Positions 23,001-30,654 of a stretch of 62,766 nt of DNA are shown piece after piece. The notes beneath the pieces are model-generated. The model was not told the origin of the DNA and made no database searches. It saw only the letters and a list, made by a program, of their open reading frames with translations. The position numbers and the translations under genes were made by a program. Numbering within the stretch: the stretch's first letter is position 1; each line of letters starts with the position of its first letter. This DNA comes from a virus, in the IMG/VR virus record IMGVR_UViG_3300046514_000257, positions 1 to 62,766 of that record, one strand, 5' to 3'.

Positions 23001-25932
23001 CCTTGCCCGGCGTCGGACCCGTCTTCCTGAATAGCGCCTGATCGACATTGGCGTAGTTCGCCATCCAGGCGTCGAGCGTCACTGCGTTGACGTGGCCCCG
23101 CAGGTTCGACGCGAACGAATTGACCTTCGGTCCCGATAGTTCGAGGTCGATGGGGTCTGGATGCGAAAGGGCGGAAACCGTATTGTTGATCCAGGCCGGC
23201 AGAATGCTATCGACACCCTTCTCGCCCTGGACGCTTTCGCCCATGACCTTGATGATTGCATCCCGGTCAGTCGGTCGCCCTGCGTCAACCCAGTTCCGCC
23301 AGATGTTCAGCGAATTGATCGCATTGTCCTCGACGCCGGTTTGGGGCGACGTCGCGGCGAGGAGGGCAGCAAACCGGGGCGCATCCTCTGCTCCGAAGAT
23401 GCGCAGGAGTGCCTCAGCGCTCTTCCGATACCATCCGCGCTTGGCCCGGCCAGAGTAGGCGACCGCGGCCATTTCCTCGGCCGGCGGTAGGCTGGTGAAA
23501 ATGTCGACGATGGTCTGCGCGTTCTGCGCCTTGACTTTCTCCAGTTCGTCCGGCTCAAGGTATTTGAGGACGGCACGTAGCCCGCCTATCTGTGCGGCAA
23601 GCTCACGCGGTGTGGCGCGCTGTGCAAACTCCGGCGCCTGTTCAGCCGGCACGACCGGTTCTGCGGGACGGCCGCGCCCGATGATATCCGCCCCCTCCTC
23701 CCGGTACAGATCCTCGGCAGTGCCACGCTGACCCTGGAACCAGTCCGCGAGAGCGCGGTAGTTCGCCGCCCACAGAGCGCCAGCCATCGCGGCTTCCTCC
23801 GGCGGACGACCAGCGGCCTGGACCTTGCGCGAGACATCTTCGGCGATGTTGATCGGCACTGACGGTGCCAAAGCCGCATGAGCTTGGGCAGGCGTCATGT
23901 TCTTGATTGCTTCGTCGCTGACGCCCTTCGCTCGCAACGCTGCCTTCATGGCATTCGTCACCATGAAGGGGATGCCACCCACAGGCGGCGTCCCTGTGGG
24001 GGCTACTTCCGGTGCCACTCCAGCCGGCGTGGCTGCTGGTGGGGCTGCTGGGGCCCCTGGCGTCTCTTTCGCCGCCGCCCGCTTGAGAAACTCGGCTTCA
24101 TCGTGGGGGTAGGGCTTGGTGACCAAGTCTTCCGGCGGCTTGATACTCGGATCGTGTCCCTTGTATTGGACCTTTCTGACCTCAGTCAGGACCTTGCGCT
24201 GATAGTCGTTGAAGTCGAACCCGGCGGCCTCGACCGCAGCCCGTTCCGTCTTCAGCGCGTGATCGTGAGCCGTCTCATAGGGCTCGCCGAGGTCCACCAT
24301 ATGGTGACGCTCGACGTCCTCGTGGATCGCGATGAACTTCTGGATGGGCATCGGCCGCGTCTGTTCGGACCCGATCAGCCTGACATCGAGGGACGTCGGC
24401 ATGTCCTTGTCGATGTAGACGGTCTTGCCGTTCTGGCTCGATCCGCCGCCGAACGGGATGTCCTTGGTGTTGTCGATGACGTATTGGTGCTGTCCACTGC
24501 CAGGCTCGACCACCTCGCTGCGACCAGCGTCTGCCGCCCGCCGGAGTGCCGCCTGTCGTCGGGTAACCAGATCGCGCATCGCATAGTCGGCGTCCGCCAA
24601 CTGCTTGCGGAGCGTCGTCATCTCAGGCGTGTCGACGCCCTGCCCAGCGGCGTAGGCGTCCTGCCGCGCGTGAAGGTCCTCGATCTCCGCTTGGGCCTCG
24701 CGCAGCTGGGCGCGCAGTTGCCGCGCCACAGGCCCGCCTGCATAACCGCCGCGAGAGGCGATGTGCTCGTCGAGCCGGTCCTGCAGGGTTCCACGGTACT
24801 CCCACGCATCATTGATCTGATCGTCGGTCGGGTTCTCAAGTGCACGGATGCGGGCCTGGAAGCTATTCCGCTGCGCCTCCGCTGCGTCGTAGGCGTTCAT
24901 CGTCTCTGGATCGAGACGGCGCGCCATCTCGTAGACATCCGCCGCCCTGGCCCGCTCTTCGATAATGGACTGCTCGACCTGCCGCGCAGCATGGGCCTGC
25001 ATGGCGGCGGCGAAGGATCGCTCGACACTCTCGTGGAAAACACCGTTGGTGACGGCCTCTCCGAAAATGCCGAGATCGCTTCCTTCGATAACGGTCGGCG
25101 GAGGCGGTGCATCGGGCGCGGGCGCGAAGCGATCCGCAAGACGGCGCACTCCCGGAAACGCCGTCTGAAGGCCTTCGCGGACCGCAGCCCCCGCCCGCGC
25201 CCCAGGGGCCATGATCGTCTCACCGATGCGATTAGCCTTGTCGAAGATCAGTCCCAGGCCAGTCGCAATGCCGACTTTCGTCCAGTCAGGGGCTTGGCCC
25301 GACGCCACCTCTTGGCCGAGCTCCGATCCGCCTATAACCCCCGCTCCGAAGAGATGCGACGTCAGTGGACTTGCCATGACTCGCTGGAGCGTTGTCGCAC
25401 CCTCACCCGCACCGGCACCCCACCAGGCCCCCGGCTTCATCGTCAGCATGTAGGGGAGGATGTTGCCGAGGAACGACGCGGTCGGATGATACTTCTCCGC
25501 CAGCCCTTCCTCTTTCAGGAGTGGATCCTGCCAGTCCTGGGGCAATGCTGAGATAGCCGCGTTCTGCGCCTTACCCGTCAGCCAACCACCACCAAAGCCG
25601 CCAGCGAGACCACCGGCAACGGCACCCCACGGACCAAGCCATGATAGGCTCAAGGCTCCTGCCGCCGCGCCAGCTAGGCCGCCCGCCGCCGGGACGGCGC
25701 TCAGAGCCGCGCCGAGACCAAACGAGCCAGCCGCTGATGGAGCCGCCGCCTGCTCATCCGCCGCGTTGAAGATGTCTGCGAAGGGATCGGGACCAGACGG
25801 CTTGGGGTATTCTTCCTGCGCTTGGGCAGGTGTTGGCGCCAGGGAAGGCGCGGCCGTCGGCTGCTTCCCCTCCCCGCTGAAGATGGAGGCAAAAGGATCC
25901 GGCCCAGTTGGGAGGGGTGAGCCGTCAGCCAT
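17089..25932 (-). CDS. Giant polyvalent internal virion protein (ART, zincin and LPD-type domains)
   Basis: 2947 residues, last gene of the virion operon. Regions seen: Pro-rich start and a hydrophobic Gly/Ala segment (about 65-130); a HEDVERHH histidine cluster (about 535); a helical domain around 780-1100 with YSGRAKRGWYRKSAEAL and SPQTGVEDNAINSLN; a domain around 1180-1425 with HDYFGH and ETRGQNSWVNYGP; a polyvalent-type ADP-ribosyltransferase domain (about 1583-1777: NPAFSRWFGDS, VVYHGT, GYDGIVYKN, DSYIVFNPEQI); a zincin-like HESFHH site (about 1806-1811); a Gly/Ala linker (about 1995-2075); and a long helical, membrane-prone C-terminus like large polyvalent-protein domains (about 2300-2947). 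Such proteins are injected with phage DNA and protect or reprogram the cell. Residues 1430-1579 are antisense of an HNH gene. Confidence 0.85.
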   Translation of the reverse strand: MADGSPLPTGPDPFASIFSGEGKQPTAAPSLAPTPAQAQEEYPKPSGPDPFADIFNAADEQAAAPSAAGSFGLGAALSAVPAAGGLAGAAAGALSLSWLGPWGAVAGGLAGGFGGGWLTGKAQNAAISALPQDWQDPLLKEEGLAEKYHPTASFLGNILPYMLTMKPGAWWGAGAGEGATTLQRVMASPLTSHLFGAGVIGGSELGQEVASGQAPDWTKVGIATGLGLIFDKANRIGETIMAPGARAGAAVREGLQTAFPGVRRLADRFAPAPDAPPPPTVIEGSDLGIFGEAVTNGVFHESVERSFAAAMQAHAARQVEQSIIEERARAADVYEMARRLDPETMNAYDAAEAQRNSFQARIRALENPTDDQINDAWEYRGTLQDRLDEHIASRGGYAGGPVARQLRAQLREAQAEIEDLHARQDAYAAGQGVDTPEMTTLRKQLADADYAMRDLVTRRQAALRRAADAGRSEVVEPGSGQHQYVIDNTKDIPFGGGSSQNGKTVYIDKDMPTSLDVRLIGSEQTRPMPIQKFIAIHEDVERHHMVDLGEPYETAHDHALKTERAAVEAAGFDFNDYQRKVLTEVRKVQYKGHDPSIKPPEDLVTKPYPHDEAEFLKRAAAKETPGAPAAPPAATPAGVAPEVAPTGTPPVGGIPFMVTNAMKAALRAKGVSDEAIKNMTPAQAHAALAPSVPINIAEDVSRKVQAAGRPPEEAAMAGALWAANYRALADWFQGQRGTAEDLYREEGADIIGRGRPAEPVVPAEQAPEFAQRATPRELAAQIGGLRAVLKYLEPDELEKVKAQNAQTIVDIFTSLPPAEEMAAVAYSGRAKRGWYRKSAEALLRIFGAEDAPRFAALLAATSPQTGVEDNAINSLNIWRNWVDAGRPTDRDAIIKVMGESVQGEKGVDSILPAWINNTVSALSHPDPIDLELSGPKVNSFASNLRGHVNAVTLDAWMANYANVDQALFRKTGPTPGKGAGYIAYTAAVRKAADVISRLTGETWTPAEIQETIWSWAKTLYEKAGQGETAQQILKAGGLTHEEISATPDFAVLFSHGVYRNILEKAGYGEELADLERGGAGAGEPAGPAGEALRAEGSGLAQTAFERHLFRAARRLDTLREQRADAAADTLRSGERGLEPGARGDAAAAADRASQAAGGVEKLVGLPDKPITFKNGDVYIPGPLKVAHDVARDYTREHGIPYAPPRTYAPVDVERAQRIAEAYDKMANRPNDPRVKASYDAMIKETVDQFRAIEKTGLKIEFIKPGQADPYAESPRRAAMDVRDNNHLWVYPTDIGFGTGEGGVAQDNPLLAPTDVVVDGKKLVANDVFRIVHDYFGHIKDGNGFRAAGEENAWRSHSAMYSELARMAMTEETRGQNSWVNYGPHGEVNRTASAADTHYAEQKAGVLPKWVMDEGRGDPEAREFSQRTAQLIDLPKSVVDGLKRDAQALTDLLQSETFSAKGLRDGAVKSSVVRHVIDVVGSDQQVLQSVIRSLPVDVVNFLRREKLSAEHVLSDPAVLENVLASDEKASVSLGVNKSVATALVRSIARSATEIADLAGGSFKGRAAGVAGASDAVSGTHGREDITNNPAFSRWFGDSKIVDGEGKPRVVYHGTDADFSAFQHTEDIGFHFGDASTAAKRVLSASGYGVVQGEKAKAAYTMALRAGHVPEGGNLMPVYLHIEHPLRWPDLHTWSPNDVLSQMVRSRILTEEEVDAASGDVIDREFVRDALARKGYDGIVYKNATEGRGDSYIVFNPEQIKSVANRGTFSPESPNILEQTKKGGFVPGEGGVRSLLTIMRKTADVTTIIHESFHHFINQLMRAAAHPLAPEQLKADAQTALKFAGVEKAEDLLETTPSGRGYSAKAKAAHEKLANGGMQYLYEGVAPSAGLARVFERFKTWMGQLYRSMVDMQATVPNKEWAPLTEEMRHVYDRMFATEPQRTVITDRPPGGPSLADIHEADAKHTEPHEADPAMARVVEETARRETEVPGDVRAEIERAIAEQRGSAGPSAAAGQPGGAGGGGAAELGALSGARGAAGPVAGGGALAERPSAVGGSSGQAGAEGAPASGGADGGAGQPGGSQRPKPASPIAALAPEPADTIPRAAPKFTDKAGNIRLENLDTPESINQALKEIAEAHQDFTFDRRAPSSPGQVLDLAKAMGKDGAEDLVDKWVRGRAYNAEQVVALRLLFTDASKATGTAMKVAAESGKPEDIAAYAAARQRLIGIQRVVSGATAEAGRALAAFRSLKGVATFNDELAAKATGKTLFQLQVEAKLGGRYDDPVQVAEYIQKEGQTRSIGRMIVEFWTNNLISGPMTHMTYTVGNQIISLMQHGPETLAAAAVGRLAQRLGREGEVIPFGEARARLRGLRLAQAAAAQAGLEGLRSGMTTRLPGEEVRPLIPFTDDQALTVAKSLSLDPVTWREVMGDLYGFTTGIRDAIRATAEMVSAGGEPGAPVVGLSYSPLGQMPDVAIKGVPSIPVGSFFRLPGRFIAALHSYGRVSNQRAILAGEAFRAATADAEAAQKAGRPMSGNDFFQRMAHWQKNPTDEMLERSVGGATTLALMGKGGPFLQLFSRLTNTTIKLPVLGETPILKFVDPFVKIAGNVMNQAVLQRTPVGLLTPSLREDVMGIHGTIAQDTAIGRMVVGSAMAIAFGTLAAEGYMSGSGPSDPKEAAVWRLAGNQAHSVRIGDMWYQVNRLGPWGMLGSIAADLYDVAHAASHGDMAQAAGVLQMAFTQNILDESFMRGPADLIKAVEDPGRYGEGYIKNMLSSFVPFSVGLAQMDRAMDPYQRDARTVMDAIKAKVPGISESLYPRRDVWGEALPNTQGLIPGVLAIYEQRVSKDPVNLAMLRIGVFPGKLERKILNIDLTPEQYDDFQRLAGRIAKQRLDVIVKSAEFNGWPTYVQHDVMTEQINQAREAGRQMMIMKYQQIARDATLAKRARLLGTAQ
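21159..21186 (+). promoter_or_regulatory. Possible promoter for the nested HNH gene
   Basis: TTGAAA at 21159-21164, 16-bp spacer, TATATC at 21181-21186, just ahead of the plus-strand ATG at 21196. No clear Shine-Dalgarno is present. Transcription from here would be antisense to the giant gene. Confidence 0.3.
21196..21645 (+). CDS. HNH endonuclease nested antisense inside the giant gene
   Basis: 149 residues on the plus strand, wholly inside the minus-strand 2947-residue gene and in exact codon register with it. Features in order: a zinc-finger-like CTCHTCGSTFERP and FCSRPCYRAH; GYRRLFIGGKHIFEHRW; EEVHHINGQRADNRLENLL, a complete HNH motif; and a C-terminal helix-turn-helix (LTLKQIGERLGVSLQSI). 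This is a classic free-standing homing endonuclease, not a random shadow frame. Its codons contain no TTA, CTA or TCA, so the opposite frame stays open. The insertion point lies between two domains of the giant protein (HDYFGH domain and ART domain). Confidence 0.88.
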   Translation: MSARNRVTCTCHTCGSTFERPASQIGNFCSRPCYRAHQRSGNGFIDTKGYRRLFIGGKHIFEHRWIAQHMLGRELLPSEEVHHINGQRADNRLENLLITSDHIDHMTHHRRFDRSVAKSLRAEGLTLKQIGERLGVSLQSIHDALRQID

Positions 25933-28900
25933 CAGTGTTCGGCGAGGTTCGGCTGGTCGAAGACTTCCCGCAGTGTCTCCTCAGTCATGCGATCGAGGTC
26001 CTTGGCGCTGAACTGCTTGTTCTTGGCGTACTCCTTTCGGATGGCCCGTGCCATGACTTCTCTGGTGGCAGTCGTGACCGTCGGCGGAGACGCTGCGCCC
26101 GGATGCGCCGGCTGATGCGCGACTACGGCATCCTGCGCTGCCTGCACGGCAGCATGGAATTCTCGCGTGGGGACGCCCTGCGGCGCGCTGAACGCGGACA
26201 GGGGCTGAGTGAGGTCGGGCGGCGGTAGTGTCGGCGGTCCAACACCCGGCGTCTCCAGCCGCCGCGTCCCTTCCGCTGCCTTCTCTCTGCTTGCTGAACT
26301 CAAGCCCTCGACGGCCAGCGTGAGCGGGTTGAACGGCGCGGGAGGGGCGCCTGCCGCAGCCGCCCCAGAGGCCACGCCGGCAACTGTCGGGACCGGCGTC
26401 GCGGCCGCCGCCGGAACCCCGACCTCTGGCGCACCCGTACTCGGCCGCAAGTCCGGCGGGAGCGCGCCAGCGTCCACCCCGAGCGCCGCGAGGACGAGGT
26501 CCGATGGACGCATTCTCTGGATGTCGGGGTCGGCCACCGCGGCCTTGAAGGTTGGTCCGATATACTTGTCGAACCAAGCCCGATTGCTCTCGTTCGGATT
26601 GGCAATGAGCCTTTGGACCAACTCCTGCCACTGCGCCACCGACATCGGGTTACCCTTTGGCGTAACGATGGGAGCGATGGCCGGGAGCTTCATCACCTCT
26701 TCCCAGCCCTTCTTATCGACACCGTCAGGGGCTGGCGGCAGCGTCACGTCCTGCGGCAACTGAACCTGGGCCTCCTCCGCCGCGAGCTTGGCGACTGCGA
26801 AGTCGCGAGGCGACCGGATGTTCGCAGCAATCTCGTCCGTCTTCTTCTGCGTGAAGAAGTCGTAGGGGTTGTTCTTACCATCCTTAGTATAGTCGGCGTA
26901 TTCTCTATTGTATCTCGTGATCGCCTTGGCAACCACAGAGTTCACGTCAGGATCCCGCCGCAGCGACACACCCGGCGTCGGCACCGCGCCGTTCGCCTGC
27001 TCGTCGAATGTCACTCTGGAAACCAGATATTTCATCTGGGCTTCCTTGGCCTGATTGATCGAGGCCTGATCGACATCCTTCCTGACCGACGTGGCGATTC
27101 TGGCGAGGTCTTCGGCTCCTTTGATCGACAACTGCCCAGGCTTCACTTGTCCGAGGATTTCGGCGATGTCAGAAATGCGCGACGGGTCGCCGACGGGCTT
27201 CAGAATTTGCTGGAAGATCGGCCAGTAGGCGGGGCCGTACTCCGCCGTAGCGGCTGCCTGACTGTCGTGCGCGTGGGCCTCAAGGGCGCGGGTCAGCGCC
27301 TCCTTCGTGTCGGGCAGAAGGCTCTGATCCTTGGCGATGTCGCTGAGGATGTTCGCCGCCGGCGCGCCTCCGACGATCGCCGTCATGTAGCCGCCAGCGG
27401 CCTTCTCGTTCCGGTCCCGCTTCTCGATCTGGCTCTGCCCATCCGCCATCTGCGACGCAGCCTCTAACCTGCTGTACTCGCCGACAGCCAGAAGCTTCTC
27501 CTCGTTGGTGTAGTTCGGATTTTCCATGATCGACTGGAAGCCGGCCTCTTTCACCGACAGCATGTCGGTCGAGATCGAGGCTGGCGTCATCGGGACCGCG
27601 GCCCGGCGGGCCTCCGCCGTGGCATTGTAGCCGCCGCCACTGTATTTGGTTCCGCCAATAAGCGGCCCGAGCGAACCGCGCTCACCACCTAAGTCAAAGT
27701 GCATCAAGTCACGGACGGTCCCGCCGGTGTGCGTTCCGAACGCGCCGCCCCAGGCCAGCTTGCCGATGAGGTCGCCGCGCCGATCCTTCGCATAGGCAAA
27801 GACATCCTTCGCGAGTTCGGTGTACTTCCCCGTCGGATCTGGACCCTCGTTCTTGATCTCGCCGTTTGGGCCCACGATGACCATGTCGAGCGCACCACTG
27901 CCGAGCCTGTGGTGCTGCGAGTGGGCGGCATGGCCGCTTGGGTTAAATCCGTCGTTGACGTAGACGTGCCAACCTTGGTTCGCCGCCTCGAACATGCTGA
28001 CGCCGCCGCCGACAACCTCTTTCAAGTCGCCGGAGACACCCGACAGCATTTGGGGGTTGGATTGCCACCCTCGCCCACGCGCCGGGTTCACCACGAGGGC
28101 TGACGCCTTGATGTCCTTCGACACCGCCGGCAAGTCCATCTGCGACGGGAGACCACGGCCCGGCATTTGATGGATGCTGCCCGGCATCGCGCCGTTGTAC
28201 TTCTGTGCCAGGAAAGCTGAGAACTGCTGCGACGTCGTATAGACGGAGCCGCCGTTGTCCGTGACCTCTTTGAGCCCAACGACGCTGACGGCTCGAGCCT
28301 GGGGGTGCAGGAAGAGGTTGGCGGCTCCGCCTGCGCCCTGCTGGTGCGCGATGTAGAGTTCAGTGTCCGTGATTGAGGCGGGGTCCCGGCCGAGTGTCGC
28401 CGCCAATTGCTTGCGGTTGTCCGCTGCGTAGCGCTGCGTCACCATGAGCGCTACCTCGGGGTCATTCGGGTCGGCTCCCGGAGGAGCGTACTTATTCACC
28501 AGATCAAGGCTTACCTGCGCCGGTCCAAACCGAGTGCCCCCTGGGTTGGGGATGGCGCGTCCGCCGCTTTCGACAGAAACCGTCTTGGGCAGACCGCCTG
28601 CAGAAAACCCGCCCGGAATAGCCGTCGCGACCTTCGTGTAGATCGGATTGCTCGGGTTCGTCAGCGCGGCCGCCGGCGCATTTGCTCCCCTGGTCATGGA
28701 GAACGTCTTCGCGGCCAAATCCTGCGACCGCGCGGTCTTTGCCTTGTCCTGAAACTCCCTCTGCAGCGGCGCGTAGTCCTGACCGAGCTTGTCCCGGTTG
28801 TCCTCGATCATCTTCATGCCGGCCTGAGGATCAGTGACCCCGACGGCCAGGATGCGCGCCTTCCATGCGTCGCGCGTGCCCCGCTCGACGGCCGACTTGT

Positions 28901-29582
28901 AGATCGGATCGTCGGTTGACGACGCCCCCACCAGGTGTGCGTCCTTCACATTGGCGTTGATCATGTCGCCCATGTGGTTCTTGAACGCTGTGTCGTTTCC
29001 AGGATCCACGCTGATCGCGTTCAAGCTGTTTTCGTACGTCGTCTTGTTGACGCCCTGAGCCCAGATCTTAGCCGCATCGTCAGCCGCAGCACCGCCCTTC
29101 TCAAGAAACGCAGCGTTCATGCGGCTAGTAGAGTTCGCAAACTCTACTCGCGAACCACCGGGAAGCCCGTTGCTTATCTGCTGGCGAAGCTCGTCGAGTT
29201 GCTTCCGAAGCTCTGGCCAATAGCGGAGCTTGCGTTCCGCACCCATACCGTTGTAGCCGGTATCGGGCAGCGGCTGGTCATTTGGCCCCATCACTGGCTT
29301 GCCGGTCTCGTCAAGTTGAGGCTTCGATGGGTCGCCGTAGTAAAGCTTAGTCAACTGATCCTGATACTGGTTGACCCCACGATCCTTAGCAACTTGATTA
29401 TAGACGTCGCCGGCAACCTTGAAGCCGCCGGCAAGTGGCCCGCTGATCTGCCTACCGAGTAGCTCAATCGCCGGCCCGACCTTGTCCTCGACATGCTGGT
29501 AGTCGTCGGGGAGGCTGCTCGACGGCATGACCCCAGGGACGCCGGCCTGCTCTCCTCTAACGGAAGAAGGAACCTCTGCCAT
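25932..29582 (-). CDS. Internal virion protein with lytic transglycosylase and M15-like peptidase domains
   Basis: 1216 residues. Around 320-460 is a lysozyme-like (SLT) domain: SVESGGRAIPNPGG with the likely catalytic Glu, GPAQVS, and YIAHQQGAGGA. Around 530-640 is an M15-type peptidase-like domain with SQHHRLGSGALDMV and DLMHFDLGG, giving His, Asp and His ligands for zinc. The remainder is helical with a Pro/Ala-rich stretch. Podovirus internal proteins of this kind form a channel and open the cell wall during DNA entry. Start and stop overlap both neighbours (TGATG), so it is co-expressed with the giant protein. Confidence 0.85.
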   Translation of the reverse strand: MAEVPSSVRGEQAGVPGVMPSSSLPDDYQHVEDKVGPAIELLGRQISGPLAGGFKVAGDVYNQVAKDRGVNQYQDQLTKLYYGDPSKPQLDETGKPVMGPNDQPLPDTGYNGMGAERKLRYWPELRKQLDELRQQISNGLPGGSRVEFANSTSRMNAAFLEKGGAAADDAAKIWAQGVNKTTYENSLNAISVDPGNDTAFKNHMGDMINANVKDAHLVGASSTDDPIYKSAVERGTRDAWKARILAVGVTDPQAGMKMIEDNRDKLGQDYAPLQREFQDKAKTARSQDLAAKTFSMTRGANAPAAALTNPSNPIYTKVATAIPGGFSAGGLPKTVSVESGGRAIPNPGGTRFGPAQVSLDLVNKYAPPGADPNDPEVALMVTQRYAADNRKQLAATLGRDPASITDTELYIAHQQGAGGAANLFLHPQARAVSVVGLKEVTDNGGSVYTTSQQFSAFLAQKYNGAMPGSIHQMPGRGLPSQMDLPAVSKDIKASALVVNPARGRGWQSNPQMLSGVSGDLKEVVGGGVSMFEAANQGWHVYVNDGFNPSGHAAHSQHHRLGSGALDMVIVGPNGEIKNEGPDPTGKYTELAKDVFAYAKDRRGDLIGKLAWGGAFGTHTGGTVRDLMHFDLGGERGSLGPLIGGTKYSGGGYNATAEARRAAVPMTPASISTDMLSVKEAGFQSIMENPNYTNEEKLLAVGEYSRLEAASQMADGQSQIEKRDRNEKAAGGYMTAIVGGAPAANILSDIAKDQSLLPDTKEALTRALEAHAHDSQAAATAEYGPAYWPIFQQILKPVGDPSRISDIAEILGQVKPGQLSIKGAEDLARIATSVRKDVDQASINQAKEAQMKYLVSRVTFDEQANGAVPTPGVSLRRDPDVNSVVAKAITRYNREYADYTKDGKNNPYDFFTQKKTDEIAANIRSPRDFAVAKLAAEEAQVQLPQDVTLPPAPDGVDKKGWEEVMKLPAIAPIVTPKGNPMSVAQWQELVQRLIANPNESNRAWFDKYIGPTFKAAVADPDIQRMRPSDLVLAALGVDAGALPPDLRPSTGAPEVGVPAAAATPVPTVAGVASGAAAAGAPPAPFNPLTLAVEGLSSASREKAAEGTRRLETPGVGPPTLPPPDLTQPLSAFSAPQGVPTREFHAAVQAAQDAVVAHQPAHPGAASPPTVTTATREVMARAIRKEYAKNKQFSAKDLDRMTEETLREVFDQPNLAEH

Positions 29583-30202
29583 CAGTAATCGGCCCCGGAG
29601 AGTGATGTGCTGGCGAGGCCAGAATTGTACCCGCCGCCATACAGCGGCACGACACCGCCGCTCACAGGCGCTGGGCTGCTCACAAGCGACGAGGCGCTGG
29701 CTCCACCGCCGCCAAAGCCAAACCCGCCGAACGACGACGCTTGGCTGCCGAAGTTGCCGATCGCGCCGCCGATCCCGCCGATGATATCACCCGCCGCCGC
29801 GTATCCTGCTGCAAGTTTGTCCTGCACCGCCTGCGCCCGGTCATCCTGGGCCTGGATCGTGTAGCCGTAGGCGGGGATCGCCCCTTCCTTCTGATAGGTC
29901 TGCTTGGTATCGAGTTTGCTCACCTCTCGGGCGCCAACTTCCACATCACGCGCCGATCCGGGACCGGTGGTGTCAACGTTGTTGGCCGCAAGCGCGGTGA
30001 CGATCGCCGCCTCCTTGGCGGCCCCCTCGCGCGACTTGATGTCGGCCGCCTCTCGACCAGCCTGCCGCGAGTACGCCGCGTTCTGATCGGCAATCTTGGC
30101 ATTGTTGTTCGCGACCTGGGCCTGATAGTTGCCCGCCTCGATCGCGCCCGCGGCCGACACGATGCCACCGACGAGGCTCAGTACTCCCGCGACCATGGCC
30201 AT
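29582..30202 (-). CDS. Internal virion protein, Gly/Ala-rich (gp14-like position)
   Basis: 206 residues from the ATG after GTGAGGAAC. N-terminal hydrophobic helix (VLSLVGGIVSAAGAIEAG), then NYQAQVANNNAKIADQNAAYSRQAGREAADIKSREG in pieces typical of podovirus ejection proteins, and a Gly/Ser-rich end. Its place between the GNAT-like and transglycosylase genes parallels T7 gp14. A longer upstream reading runs through the GNAT-like gene and was rejected. Confidence 0.75.
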   Translation of the reverse strand: MAMVAGVLSLVGGIVSAAGAIEAGNYQAQVANNNAKIADQNAAYSRQAGREAADIKSREGAAKEAAIVTALAANNVDTTGPGSARDVEVGAREVSKLDTKQTYQKEGAIPAYGYTIQAQDDRAQAVQDKLAAGYAAAGDIIGGIGGAIGNFGSQASSFGGFGFGGGGASASSLVSSPAPVSGGVVPLYGGGYNSGLASTSLSGADY

Positions 30203-30204
30203 TG

Positions 30205-30654
30205 TTAGTTCCTCACAATTTCCATGACCACCGCCTCGCGCCCGTTTACTTCCTTCGGCTCCTTGACCATGAAGCCGAGGAAATACGCAAGCATCATGCC
30301 CTTGCGATCTTCCTTGAACACGATGGTGAGGAGCCGCCGGCGCGTCTGCATCACGAGGTCGAGCTCGCGCCTGAACAGGCGCGCGATCCTGATCGGATGC
30401 ACGATGGCATCCTCGCTCACCGCCAGCCAGATTGCGCCCTCGGTCGAGAGCGCCGTTCCGGTCACGCCACCCACCGCGGCGATCTTGCCATCGATGAAGA
30501 GTGTCTTCCGGCACGACAGCGAAGCATCGAACGCCGCGCGCATGTCGTGGTGGACGGGCACGTCCATACTGAGGAGCAGCGCCCGATGGTCGCGGCGAAG
30601 CCGGCGGGACATCGCCCCGCAGTGCCATGGCCGTGCCTCGACGAGTTCCATCAT
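30205..30654 (-). CDS. GNAT-fold virion-associated protein (T7 gp13-like position)
   Basis: 149 residues. Pattern of a GNAT acetyltransferase-like fold (FIDGKIAAVGGVTGTALSTEG, AIWLAVSEDAI, then MLAYFLGFMVKEPKEVNG). T7-like phages have such a protein just before the internal core proteins, where it is needed for assembly. No catalytic residue can be asserted. It overlaps the tail tubular B gene end (30654/30651). Confidence 0.7.
   Translation of the reverse strand: MMELVEARPWHCGAMSRRLRRDHRALLLSMDVPVHHDMRAAFDASLSCRKTLFIDGKIAAVGGVTGTALSTEGAIWLAVSEDAIVHPIRIARLFRRELDLVMQTRRRLLTIVFKEDRKGMMLAYFLGFMVKEPKEVNGREAVVMEIVRN

Noticed and set aside
23878-25551. 557-codon open frame on the plus strand
   Set aside because: Lies antisense to the giant gene, has no domain, no ribosome site, and an Arg/His/Leu-rich composition typical of a shadow frame in GC-rich DNA. 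Unlike the nested HNH it shows no motif.
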